Source: Mariniphaga sp. (GTDB lineage Bacteria; Bacteroidota; Bacteroidia; Bacteroidales; Prolixibacteraceae). Taken from it: DNA of 26,700 bases. The stretch lies in assembly GCA_013203525.1 (NCBI GenBank), contig JABMQB010000726.1:1-26700 (forward strand). The letters run 5' to 3'. Below, in pieces: positions 7,509 to 16,960 of this stretch (its first letter is position 1; the number at the start of each line of letters is the position of its first letter). Both the position numbers and the translations under genes were made by a program. The notes beneath the pieces are model-generated. The model was given only the letters and a program-made list of their open reading frames with translations. It had not been told where the DNA came from and did not search any database.

Positions 7509-9520
7509 TACCACTCAACTGATATAAATCCAGTAATCCATGGTAATTTTATCATCGACAAATTCCATGGTAACATTTCAAGTAAAACATCCTGCGCTTT
7601 GCGTTCAATAATTAATTTAAAATTCTCATCATTCTGAATTAATTTCCCTTCGCGCTGAATAAACAATTGTTGCAATCCTTCAGGCGATGTGTTTTTTAAT
7701 GCAGTCCAATGATTTACTGTACTCATTAATAATTCGTTGGCTTCATTTTTTATTTTTCCAGTTAGAATTCCTTCTTTTTCAATTGGAAAATTGTGAGGGA
7801 TTCCACATAAAAACTTTTCAAAAACCAGCTTGTATTCCGGTATATTTTCGTTAAAAGTTGCTAAATAATGGAGCGATTTGACAGCAATTGATCGCTTATG
7901 AAAAGCTGGGCAATCCTCTTGATTAAGAACATCAATCTGTTTAAAAAAATGTTTCAGAAATGGATGGAATAAAATTAGGCCGGCATTTTCAATAAAAATT
8001 TCTTTCTCAGGAAAGATTGGGAAATCCACATTTCTTGCAATAACCTTCTTAATATTTAAATCATTATCAACCCACTCTATCTCTTTGTTTTGACTAATCG
8101 TCGGGGTTTCTATTTCATCTTCACTATGATTTATTTCAGGAACTATTTCAGAATAATGTTCACTTTGACTTATTACTGATTCAGGAATATGTTTTTTAAG
8201 TTCTTGCATATGTAATTCGGAAATTGAATTAGCCTGGTCTGTATTTTCATTTTGAGTTGTACTTGAGTTTTCTGAATTATTCTCTCTCAAAGAGTCTGGA
8301 ACTGATTCTGTTTTAGATATTTTACTTTGTTTTCTATCATCTAACAAATCTTTAGCAATTTTCAGTTTTTTTTCATTTTCTAAGTTTTCCCTTTGATTTG
8401 AAATACTTAATTCAAAGGATTCAGAGATTGATTTTTTTCTGATAATCTTTTCATTTTGTTTTTTCTGATCTGTGATAAGTTTTTCTGAAGAATCCTTTTG
8501 TTTAAATTCGCTTTTATATTTTTCCTTAACATTCATTCCAGAATCAGATTTATTTTCTATAGGGGCAGTTTTTATTTCTGGTTCAAACTGATTTTCTGAT
8601 TGACTTTCAGAATTAAGTATATTTTCTTCACGCTTTAATTCTGTTGTGACGTTAATTTTACTAATCAAAATCATTTTTGATTCATCGTCCAGTAATCCAG
8701 CAACTGCTACGATATTTATTAGGGTAATAATATTTTTCTTCACAAGCCAAAATTCAACATTTGAATTCAATTTAAAGTTTTGTATTGAATGTTTTACTTT
8801 AACTACCCGAGTTGAATTTATTGCCTCAACAGACACAATAAAAAGAATTTTAAGAATCAGGTTACGGAATTGGCTATTCCCCTTATTTAATAACTGTAAA
8901 ACCTGCTTCTGAAGCGCTATTGTTTTCTTATTAATTGAAATCAGAATTTCAAATAAAAAATTATTATCGAATTGCAAGATAATCCTTTCCAAACAATCAT
9001 CATCACCAGATAACACATCAATTAATTTAGTGGAAAACAATTTATTTGACAAACATTTTGAAATAAATCCGGGTTTAATCAGATCGGCAAAGTGATTGTG
9101 AGTTGCATACCATGGAAGTGTACCATTCTTTAAAAAATATAAAAAACTTTCTTCAATGGAATTCTGAACTGTTGTTCCTTTAATTAAAATCTTAGGCTTT
9201 GGAGAGTGTTCTCCACTTTTAGTTATTCCATTAAATTTGGCAATGTTTTTATCAAAAAATTCCTGAATTTGCCTACAAACTTCATTGTTTAAAGTAGCAT
9301 AATCAATATTGTTTTTAAGGTCTATTTCAAGATCAAGGTTATCAAAGCGGGCTATTTGGTTTTTTGTAATATATTGATCAAAAATTGCCTCAATTCGAGG
9401 TAGCAATTCATTCTGAATAAATCCATTAATATTATTTTTTAATCGGAACGCCTCATTTTCCGAATGCATATTTACCTCAAGGTTTATCAGATGGATAATA
9501 TGTTTCTGAGAAACTGTCAT
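7508..9520 (-). CDS. Contractile injection system tape-measure protein
   Basis: The 670-residue protein matches the CIS tape-measure family of Bacteroidota. It has the N-terminal 'HIIHLINLEVNMHSENEAF' segment (7-25), a helix leading to 'IEAIFDQY', 'NLDLEIDL' (61-68), the signature 'FLKNGTLPWYA' (129-139), and the C-terminal 'ENAGLILFHPFLKHFF' (511-526) followed by 'AVKSLHYLAT' and 'FEKFLCGIP' (568-575). Between about 292 and 485 lies a long Ser/Glu/Lys/Asn-rich segment, predicted disordered by composition, separating the two conserved halves. Family role: it fills the tube lumen during assembly and sets tube length from the baseplate. The start ATG overlaps the preceding gene's TGA as ATGA, and the stop overlaps the pentapeptide gene's start, so translation of the three genes is probably coupled. 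Assignment is confident from motifs and position. Confidence 0.87.
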   Translation of the reverse strand: MTVSQKHIIHLINLEVNMHSENEAFRLKNNINGFIQNELLPRIEAIFDQYITKNQIARFDNLDLEIDLKNNIDYATLNNEVCRQIQEFFDKNIAKFNGITKSGEHSPKPKILIKGTTVQNSIEESFLYFLKNGTLPWYATHNHFADLIKPGFISKCLSNKLFSTKLIDVLSGDDDCLERIILQFDNNFLFEILISINKKTIALQKQVLQLLNKGNSQFRNLILKILFIVSVEAINSTRVVKVKHSIQNFKLNSNVEFWLVKKNIITLINIVAVAGLLDDESKMILISKINVTTELKREENILNSESQSENQFEPEIKTAPIENKSDSGMNVKEKYKSEFKQKDSSEKLITDQKKQNEKIIRKKSISESFELSISNQRENLENEKKLKIAKDLLDDRKQSKISKTESVPDSLRENNSENSSTTQNENTDQANSISELHMQELKKHIPESVISQSEHYSEIVPEINHSEDEIETPTISQNKEIEWVDNDLNIKKVIARNVDFPIFPEKEIFIENAGLILFHPFLKHFFKQIDVLNQEDCPAFHKRSIAVKSLHYLATFNENIPEYKLVFEKFLCGIPHNFPIEKEGILTGKIKNEANELLMSTVNHWTALKNTSPEGLQQLFIQREGKLIQNDENFKLIIERKAQDVLLEMLPWNLSMIKLPWITGFISVEW

Positions 9521-12500
9521 TCAAATAATTTCAACATTTTCTTGATATGTCCGTTTAATATTGCAGAATCAGATGTTGCTTCCGCCAATTGAGAGAAAAA
9601 TTCTTTAATAGCACCATCTTCGTTTAACTGAACCTTAATTTTCTTCAGCTTAACAATTAAGTTGACCAAGTTTTCTACAATAGGAGTTATAATTGCGTTA
9701 TCTTTTTTGATCTGGCTGGCAGGTTGACACCTAAGTATGTTAAAAACCAATTTAACCTGAAGCTTAAAAACCTGCACTAACGACTGATATACAGGATTAT
9801 CGAATTGCCCCTGCCATTCGGTAATATACATTGCCGTAGTACTAATTAGTTTATTGAAATTAGTTAAACCGCTATTAAGTTTACCGTTTAAAATTTCGTT
9901 GCTGTTATTAATAACCGAATTAAAATAATTTACAGTTGGGTTATAAATCTCGGTTAAAAGAGAATCATTATTCTGTAACCCATTTTTGGTTTTCCTTAAT
10001 GCCTGGCCATCGTCAACAATTAATTCCAATGTTTTATCAATACATGTTTTTTCAGGTTTATATTTAATTTTTACAGGGACAATTTTTGAAATATCTTTAC
10101 AAAAATCATTTTCGGCAGTTAATCGCAATCTTGCTTCCGCCGGGCTGTCTGGCTTTATTTCAATGGAATGTTCCGGATATTTGACTTTTTTTACAACTGT
10201 ACCATTAATTTCCCAAATATATTTTGTCGCATTTTCCGATTGGTTAATCAGAATTAATTCATTCCCTTCCTGATAGGCTTCAAATATTGCAGTTGGTGAT
10301 TTATGGACGGTTACCGAGCAACCCGAAGACTTGCCGTTTACATCAAACGTATGTGTGCCAACACCGGCTTCTGATGCTATAAAAACATATTTACCGTTGA
10401 TATTATCGACACCTTTGCCGGTTATTTTTATTACTGCATCAGGTGGGTCTATGGTAAAAGCAACCGGAGTATCCATTTTTTCGCAATAAGGCCCATTGGG
10501 AAGCCCGATAGTTATTTCTTCTTCGAAATATGTGGTTTTTATAGTTTCCTTTTGGGTTGAATCTGTACAATGTTCATTTTGAGCTGTTAGAACAACTTTC
10601 CAAATATGCGAACCATCAGGTTTTAATTCAAACACAACCGGTTTATTACCTTCCCTTTTATAGATTTTATCATTAATCTTCCAAATACTCTTTAAAACAT
10701 TGGCTGAGTCTCCTGTGAAAATCAGCTGATTTTCTTTCTGCTCCCAGCTAAACTTGGCTGTTGGCGATGGATGTACTGTGAAGGTATAATCCGAAGGATT
10801 ACCGTTAACCAAAAAACTATGTGTGCCAGCACCCGCTACTGCTGCAATAAAAATATACCCGCCGTTATCACCCGCTTTAACTCCCGGCCCGGTTATTACC
10901 AGCATTGCATCTTCAGGTATAATTTCGAAAACCAGCGGGTCTTCAAAATTATCACAAACAGGTTCATCCGGAAGGCTGATTGTAATTTTCTCTATAAAAA
11001 TAATTCTATGTTCAACTTTATTTTTACATATTCCATTTTTCGAAATAACACGAAGTGAAACAGTTACCGTTTTTTCCTCCAATTCCGAAATATTGTATTT
11101 ATGAGTTGGTTCTTTTATTTCAGAAATATTCCCGTCGCCAAATTCCCAATAAAATGAAGCTGCTTCAAGATATTTCCCTTTGGGTTTAAATGTAAATTCA
11201 ACTTGTGTTGTTGGTTTAATTGGCACCGCAAAATCAAAAACAGGGATTTTGCCAACTTTTAGCTCTTCGGTTGTTGCTTGTCCGTTTAATAAAAAATAAA
11301 TCGGTTTGTCAATCTGTTCATCTGGAAAATCATCGGGTGAGATCAATATTTTCTGACCATCAATTTTTAATCCTTTAACCGGCTCAACGGGTTCTACTTT
11401 TCCATTTGCCGGAGACACTTCAAAATTAACAGTAACTAATTCTTTCCCAAGGCAAACCATATTTTTTTCTAATTTTAAAAACTCAGGTAATTCAGGGAAA
11501 ATATAATTAACACACAAACATTTTGAACAACATATAAACGGTAAAGTAAAATCGGCAATAACTGTTTGTGCAAGAATTTCGGAATCCCGTAAATAAAGTT
11601 TTGCCATTTCACCAAATTCCTTTTTCAGCTTTAAATCTGTCTTTTTAGTAATATCAATACTTAGTACTGATTCTTTACTAACCTTTTTACTTGTTCCTGT
11701 CAAATCATCGACAATTTCAAAGATTCCTTCTTTTTTTGCAGATCCAAATGTTAAATCATTATTTAAATAAACCATAAAAAAAGTTTCGCCCGGACCGCAT
11801 CCGGCTTTATGCTCCAATCCGGTATTTGATTCCACAAATTTTGAAAGCTGCATTTGCAGTAAAATGGTTTTTTTCCTTTTTACAATTTCATCCTGAAGCA
11901 CTTCTATTTTTGATGCTGAACTACAAATATTTGATAGTTGATTGATTAATAATGTTGATTGAGCCTTTAAATTGGTACCTAAATCAATTTTCTGGTATGA
12001 TGATTTTAATTTTTTAACCAAATCGCAGAACTTCTTAATATTCGATTTATAAATACTTATATTATCTTCCTGCAAATCGAATAACGAATCCGGGCTTGTC
12101 CGGTTAAAAACATGGGCATATGCCAGTACTTCAATCGACTTTTCGATAAAAAGATCTTTTTTATCCTCGTTATCCCAAACATCATCGGCAATATTAGGAT
12201 TCACTAATTCTTTAGCTCGTGCTATTATATCATGTACCGATCCCTCTTTATACTCTTCAAATGCTGTTTTTATAATATTTCCAAGTGATCCTTCTTCGAT
12301 CGTTAAATTCTCGGTAACAATTTTTTGTCTGATATTTGCAAATAGAGGTATACTTCCAAACCGATTATCTGAAGATGCCATTGCTTTTGACAAAGTATTA
12401 CTATCCTCAACTTTAATATTAGAACTTGTTACTGTTCGTGACCTGGTTGAAGAAGGTATAATACTGACAATTTTTTCTGTTACATTGTTACCTGCTTCTT

Positions 12501-14142
12501 TAACACTAAATCCTGAAAAAAATGAAGCTGCTTTTGACAAAACACTTTCTTGTTCTGTTCTCCATGCTTCGAGTAAAAAAGCCAGATCTTTAAATTCGCA
12601 TTTATAATCGTTAATATCCAGGTCAATATCAGGCAATCCAATTGATAATACTTTTACATCGAATGGAAGAGAGTACTCAGTTTTTAATTTAATTATTTCT
12701 TCCAAAGCATATTTGTAATTTTTCCCTAAATGGCCTTCAATCCTATAAAAATCCTTTTTATCGATGTTGTATTTTAAGGGATTCAAAACAAAATCGGTTT
12801 GCAAAAGATTGGTTGTGTGGTACGACAAGTTTTTTCTGCTATCGAAAATCTTTGTTTTTAAGTAATCCCAATGTATAATCAATTTATTACTTACCGTATA
12901 ATAATATGGTACTGACCTCAATCCAAGTACTTTATCGGGGATTACTGAAGGAGTAATTTTTATTTCTGCAGATTTGGGATTTGGAATTGTATACTCCTCA
13001 AGAAGCAAATAAAATCGTTTGATCAGGCTCCTAATCTGTTTCCAAACATCGTAGCCGTTAGATACAATTTGTGAGGGATAAAATTTGTGCCTGTAATTGT
13101 AATAATGAGTTGTTTTAACAACTTCGCCAAGAATCAGGTGTTTTGGGAAAGATGTTGTTTCAGGGCAACAAACATAAGTTAAATCGAAAAGTAATCCTTT
13201 TATTTCGGTATATGTATCAATTAAATCTTTTAAAAGATCGTACCTGTATTGGAAATCAAAGGGGATATGGTTATCGATTACTTCAAACCTGTTTTCAAAA
13301 TATTGATATAATAATCCGGTATTTATACCTATTGAGTCGGTATCGAGTAACAATTTGAAATTATTAAGTATGCTTAAAAAAGCAATTCTTAATTTATCAA
13401 CCAGCCCGGTTTCAATGAAAGTATTAAAATAACTTTTCATCAAATTAATATAACTAACCGTATTTGATTCTTCGGAAATAACAATCTCTCCTGAATTGTT
13501 TGTTTTATAACGATTTCGCAGGATTACTCTCTGTATATCAATATCAGGCAGGTCGACAAAATATTTTGTGGTATTATGTTTTGCAAAAACCGGATCCACC
13601 GAATATTGGCTGATTAATTGAGCATGTTGAGCCGAGATTAACAAAACCCTGATATTTGCAATTTGTTTTTCGCCAAGGTTATTACAATCGGTTGATGAGC
13701 AGGCTGTAGGATCTTTTGAATAATTCTCAAAATATAAAACGGCTACCATGCTACTCCATCCGGTAAGACTTCCTATTGTTCCCTGATTTGCAGTATCACC
13801 TGCAGTCGATAATTCAACCATATTTATCTGAGAAAACCTATCGTAAGAAGCGTCCTGATCGGTAAACTCTTTAAAATGAGTATATGTTTTCCCTTCAAAT
13901 TTAAGAAGGTCGCCATCGGTAGTGATTCCGCCCCCTTTTGATATGGAAATTGTATTATTTGTTAAGTTTGTTGAAACGACAAGCCCACAAACTATCCCCA
14001 CCCCCGACAAACATATTCTGGTTAAGCGGTTCTGATCTTCAAAATAATTAACAATTTCGTTAAGCTGATCGGCTGTTAATACCTGATCGGTTACAAACAT
14101 ACTGTATTGTGATGTAATTTCTTCGAGCTTTAAAGTAGCCAT
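9517..14142 (-). CDS. Giant PKD-repeat protein of the eCIS operon
   Basis: I use the ATG at 14142 (1541 residues), 10 bp after the baseplate gene's stop; an in-frame TTG at 14166 lies inside that gene. The N-terminal ~890 residues have no domain that I recognise, apart from an opening of 'SMFVTDQVLTADQLNEIVNY' type followed by 'LTRICLSGVGIVCGL' that looks strongly conserved. A cysteine cluster CCxxCxC sits at 871-877, with a further Cys pair in 'YVCCPE' (about 324-325). From about 963 a canonical PKD domain appears ('YWEFGDGN', 'PTHKY'). Two tandem ~157-residue units follow (about 1051-1207 and 1208-1364), each an Ig-like module plus a PKD-like module. The last ~175 residues are helical. No signal peptide is present, so it is made in the cytoplasm despite its extracellular-type modules, consistent with a particle component (baseplate-associated cage, fibre or receptor binder). 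That role is inferred from context. Confidence 0.8.
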   Translation of the reverse strand: MATLKLEEITSQYSMFVTDQVLTADQLNEIVNYFEDQNRLTRICLSGVGIVCGLVVSTNLTNNTISISKGGGITTDGDLLKFEGKTYTHFKEFTDQDASYDRFSQINMVELSTAGDTANQGTIGSLTGWSSMVAVLYFENYSKDPTACSSTDCNNLGEKQIANIRVLLISAQHAQLISQYSVDPVFAKHNTTKYFVDLPDIDIQRVILRNRYKTNNSGEIVISEESNTVSYINLMKSYFNTFIETGLVDKLRIAFLSILNNFKLLLDTDSIGINTGLLYQYFENRFEVIDNHIPFDFQYRYDLLKDLIDTYTEIKGLLFDLTYVCCPETTSFPKHLILGEVVKTTHYYNYRHKFYPSQIVSNGYDVWKQIRSLIKRFYLLLEEYTIPNPKSAEIKITPSVIPDKVLGLRSVPYYYTVSNKLIIHWDYLKTKIFDSRKNLSYHTTNLLQTDFVLNPLKYNIDKKDFYRIEGHLGKNYKYALEEIIKLKTEYSLPFDVKVLSIGLPDIDLDINDYKCEFKDLAFLLEAWRTEQESVLSKAASFFSGFSVKEAGNNVTEKIVSIIPSSTRSRTVTSSNIKVEDSNTLSKAMASSDNRFGSIPLFANIRQKIVTENLTIEEGSLGNIIKTAFEEYKEGSVHDIIARAKELVNPNIADDVWDNEDKKDLFIEKSIEVLAYAHVFNRTSPDSLFDLQEDNISIYKSNIKKFCDLVKKLKSSYQKIDLGTNLKAQSTLLINQLSNICSSASKIEVLQDEIVKRKKTILLQMQLSKFVESNTGLEHKAGCGPGETFFMVYLNNDLTFGSAKKEGIFEIVDDLTGTSKKVSKESVLSIDITKKTDLKLKKEFGEMAKLYLRDSEILAQTVIADFTLPFICCSKCLCVNYIFPELPEFLKLEKNMVCLGKELVTVNFEVSPANGKVEPVEPVKGLKIDGQKILISPDDFPDEQIDKPIYFLLNGQATTEELKVGKIPVFDFAVPIKPTTQVEFTFKPKGKYLEAASFYWEFGDGNISEIKEPTHKYNISELEEKTVTVSLRVISKNGICKNKVEHRIIFIEKITISLPDEPVCDNFEDPLVFEIIPEDAMLVITGPGVKAGDNGGYIFIAAVAGAGTHSFLVNGNPSDYTFTVHPSPTAKFSWEQKENQLIFTGDSANVLKSIWKINDKIYKREGNKPVVFELKPDGSHIWKVVLTAQNEHCTDSTQKETIKTTYFEEEITIGLPNGPYCEKMDTPVAFTIDPPDAVIKITGKGVDNINGKYVFIASEAGVGTHTFDVNGKSSGCSVTVHKSPTAIFEAYQEGNELILINQSENATKYIWEINGTVVKKVKYPEHSIEIKPDSPAEARLRLTAENDFCKDISKIVPVKIKYKPEKTCIDKTLELIVDDGQALRKTKNGLQNNDSLLTEIYNPTVNYFNSVINNSNEILNGKLNSGLTNFNKLISTTAMYITEWQGQFDNPVYQSLVQVFKLQVKLVFNILRCQPASQIKKDNAIITPIVENLVNLIVKLKKIKVQLNEDGAIKEFFSQLAEATSDSAILNGHIKKMLKLFE
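10051..10992 (-). repeat. Internal tandem duplication of an Ig/PKD-like unit
   Basis: Within the PKD protein, two consecutive units of about 157 codons (10522-10992 and 10051-10521) align from end to end. Shared landmarks are ITISLPDEPVC / ITIGLPNGPYC, 'VITGPGV' / 'KITGKGV', 'GTHSFLVNG' / 'GTHTFDVNG', 'TVHPSPTAKF' / 'TVHKSPTAIF', and 'WKINDK' / 'WEINGT'. The DNA is clearly diverged, so the duplication is old rather than a recent or unstable repeat. Confidence 0.85.
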
Positions 14143-14152
14143 GGTTAGTTTT

Positions 14153-16960
14153 TTAAAGGTTACCAATGTTAGTCCTGCCTAAAATTATTTTATTGTCATC
14201 AAGCTCTTTTTCATCGGCATTACAATCATAGAGCCTTCCAGACATATAAATCGTATACAACTTATTTAGTTGCTCAACAAGGTTTTTCAAAGATTCCCTG
14301 AGTGTTTCAATTTCAGATGTTGAAAGAAGATATTTAGTTTTTAATATATAAAGGTTTTCAAGATATAACTTATACCTTAATTGTAATTGCAACATATTGT
14401 TATCATCGTCGGGGACCATTCCCCTAATATCACCAATCCAGCAAATACGTGAAAGAATATGTGCGGGAAGTTCATTCCGTACGATCTTTTCGAAGTACCT
14501 TCTGAATTCAACATTTCGGAACCGCGTAGTCCATCCCGGCAATACAACCGTTACCCTGAATGAATATGGGTCAACCGGATCGCACGATGTACAATCGGAC
14601 TCAATACAGGATGCCATAAAAATGTTACTTTCTGCATCGGGAGGAAGGTTTCCTGAAGGATGGTTTTTATTGTAATTGTCAGGACGTAATAAAATATGTT
14701 CGATCATATACAACCCTTCCTCTTCAGCAATCATTTTTTTCAGAAAGGCAATTATTTCATCGCGTGCATCCTCCGATTTTGATTTTTTATCCATATAAGC
14801 AATACGCCGTGCAATAATCCATGCTTCACTGCTTTTATCTTTAACCGTTGGATTTATAAGGTTGAAATATGTTTTATTTCCGGATTTTGTTTTTTTAATC
14901 TTATAATTTGATTTATTAAGTGCGTATTTAAGCGTTTGAAAAATCTCATTATAGGCTGCATTACGGGTTAAATAATGTTTGCTTGACGATAAAAGTATCT
15001 GATCCTTATTTTTTATCCGCCACCTGTATTCGATAACACCATCTTCAACTTTATCTTTCTCATCGTAAATTTCAATTGCATCAATCAATAGATTTCTACG
15101 TGAATAATCTTCAATCCCTGTTAATCGGGCAATCCTTTTGATAGCGCCCGATACATTTTGAGTATCCCATACTTCGGGATAACACAAATCAAAACCGGTT
15201 CCCCGCGAACAACTTATTTTCTTATATTCATTCAGAAATTCAACTTTTGCTTTTAATACTATATCCTGATAGTTCTCTTCATCAATCATTTTCATTATAA
15301 ACACATATTCGCCGAATCGTTCGGCAAAACGGGCAATCAAGTGATCAAGTAATTCATTGCGTTTGAGGTAGAATGTTTCCTGTGCAAAATCAGTATTGCT
15401 TTGAGTCGTGGCATCATGCATAGCATTGCGTACATTTTTAGGATACTCATCTTCATTCAACAATTCCCCCAATCCATTAACACCCTTTACCGGCTGCGAA
15501 AAATATATTTGTGTAGCATCTTTATATTCATCGCTATCAGGCAATATCGACCGAATGCCATTTTCAACATATAATTTTTTAAGGTTCTCATCAACCGATA
15601 ACAAGTCTTTAACTTTAGAAAGCTGAGCAAAATAATTTGCAAGTACCTGATCGAAAAACAGAAGGTAAGCTTTTAACTGTTTAGCCTCCGCTTTTCGTTT
15701 ATTAGTGCTGCTTGCTGCCACACCAAATGAAGATATACCATAAGTTTTTGGAAAATCCTCCTGCATGGCATCATACTGATGCACGGCCATATATTCACCA
15801 TTCGGGAATTCAACATCTTCAATTATTTTTGACTCATTCAATATTTTTTCCTTTTCCCTGATATCAGCAAGAATTTTATCAGCCCTGTTTTTATTGATGC
15901 CTACAGGCAATAAATCTTTACTAAAATTAAATACCGAATTGTTTTGGCATAATTTAGGTTTATGATTTCCAGCTATACAAATAATCCAATTCTTATTTTC
16001 ATTATCTAATCCCTGGCAACCACTAATTGAAATATCTTTAATAACTTTTACACCTTTAATGGCCATAATTATCCGAACCAGGTCGGAAAGCCTGACTTCA
16101 GTTCTTAATTCAGCATTTTCCAATTCTTTATGGTCGAGAAAACCTCCTTTTAGAAATTCAGAATTTATACACCCTGTATTCCAAGGTACCGGCCCTTCAA
16201 AAATCTCATCGGTTGAATATCCTCTTTTATACATTTCCTGCAACGAATAAAACGTTAAAGGAGGCGAGAAGTAATCTTCAACGGCTTTAATAATTTTTGC
16301 ATAAATCAATTCCTCATCTGCTTCAGGTTCAATATCAATATATGCACAAATACAAATGCTTTGCTCAGGTATAGGTTCAATACCAGCCAAATCTTCGCAT
16401 AAATTCCTGTTTTTATGGTAAGCCTTTTTAACGTTTTCGAAAACAATTGCCGGGTCAGCTTTTTCCTCCAGGTCTATATATATTCGGTTCAGCCCTTTCA
16501 AATTAAATTCTGTTTTATTATCGCTGGCTGCAGCAAAAGGATTATATGACCATTGAGAGGGATCAGTATCGCATTTCAAATAAACGGGGTGGTTGTGCTC
16601 CTGAATCCAGGAATTTTTCACTCCCTTAATATGAGCAAACAAATTTCGGTAATCGAGTGCAGAAACCGGCTTTGTTGGTAAAATATGAATTGCAGAAAGA
16701 AACCTGGAATGCATATTTGCCAGATTATCTTTTTCCGATGCCAACAGGTTTTCAATGGGCATATCAATTCGCTGCGATAAATCGGTTATTGCATAACACA
16801 GCATTTCAAGAATTGTTATACCCGGATCGTGTGTATTATAATCGGTCCAAAGGTTACCACCCAATTTTTCAATATACCGAATACCTAATTCCTTTAAAAA
16901 ATCAAAATCCAGATCGTTTTTTAAATCAATATCTTTTGGTATGGTTGGTGAATCTTTCAT
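14153..16960 (-). CDS. Large eCIS baseplate protein (Afp12-like)
   Basis: This 935-residue protein opens, at residues 34-64, with 'GGNLWTDYNTHDPGIT' and 'LEMLCYAITDLSQR', the signature near the N-terminus of Afp12/PVC12-type baseplate proteins. Its C-terminal part carries 'FRVTVVLPGWTTRF', 'FRRYFEKIVRNELPAHI' and 'CWIG', which I recognise from Bacteroidota eCIS baseplates, and ends in a helical pair. With the J-like protein it would form the wedge ring of the baseplate. In AlgoCIS, extensions of baseplate proteins form a cage around the spike, and the size here leaves room for such extensions. Start and stop are firm: the ATG overlaps the upstream stop (TAATG). No signal peptide or membrane helix is present, as expected for a cytoplasmically assembled particle released by lysis. 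Confidence 0.85.
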   Translation of the reverse strand: MKDSPTIPKDIDLKNDLDFDFLKELGIRYIEKLGGNLWTDYNTHDPGITILEMLCYAITDLSQRIDMPIENLLASEKDNLANMHSRFLSAIHILPTKPVSALDYRNLFAHIKGVKNSWIQEHNHPVYLKCDTDPSQWSYNPFAAASDNKTEFNLKGLNRIYIDLEEKADPAIVFENVKKAYHKNRNLCEDLAGIEPIPEQSICICAYIDIEPEADEELIYAKIIKAVEDYFSPPLTFYSLQEMYKRGYSTDEIFEGPVPWNTGCINSEFLKGGFLDHKELENAELRTEVRLSDLVRIIMAIKGVKVIKDISISGCQGLDNENKNWIICIAGNHKPKLCQNNSVFNFSKDLLPVGINKNRADKILADIREKEKILNESKIIEDVEFPNGEYMAVHQYDAMQEDFPKTYGISSFGVAASSTNKRKAEAKQLKAYLLFFDQVLANYFAQLSKVKDLLSVDENLKKLYVENGIRSILPDSDEYKDATQIYFSQPVKGVNGLGELLNEDEYPKNVRNAMHDATTQSNTDFAQETFYLKRNELLDHLIARFAERFGEYVFIMKMIDEENYQDIVLKAKVEFLNEYKKISCSRGTGFDLCYPEVWDTQNVSGAIKRIARLTGIEDYSRRNLLIDAIEIYDEKDKVEDGVIEYRWRIKNKDQILLSSSKHYLTRNAAYNEIFQTLKYALNKSNYKIKKTKSGNKTYFNLINPTVKDKSSEAWIIARRIAYMDKKSKSEDARDEIIAFLKKMIAEEEGLYMIEHILLRPDNYNKNHPSGNLPPDAESNIFMASCIESDCTSCDPVDPYSFRVTVVLPGWTTRFRNVEFRRYFEKIVRNELPAHILSRICWIGDIRGMVPDDDNNMLQLQLRYKLYLENLYILKTKYLLSTSEIETLRESLKNLVEQLNKLYTIYMSGRLYDCNADEKELDDNKIILGRTNIGNL

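Noticed and set aside
8646..8912. Plus-strand ORF of 88 codons
   Set aside because: It is antisense to the tape-measure gene, whose motifs are clear, and it has low-complexity hydrophobic composition typical of a shadow frame.
10771..11104. Plus-strand ORFs of about 95 codons
   Set aside because: They are antisense to the PKD protein and reflect its codon composition.
14143..14166. A TTG start for the PKD protein
   Set aside because: It falls inside the preceding baseplate gene, while an ATG 10 bp after that gene's stop is available.
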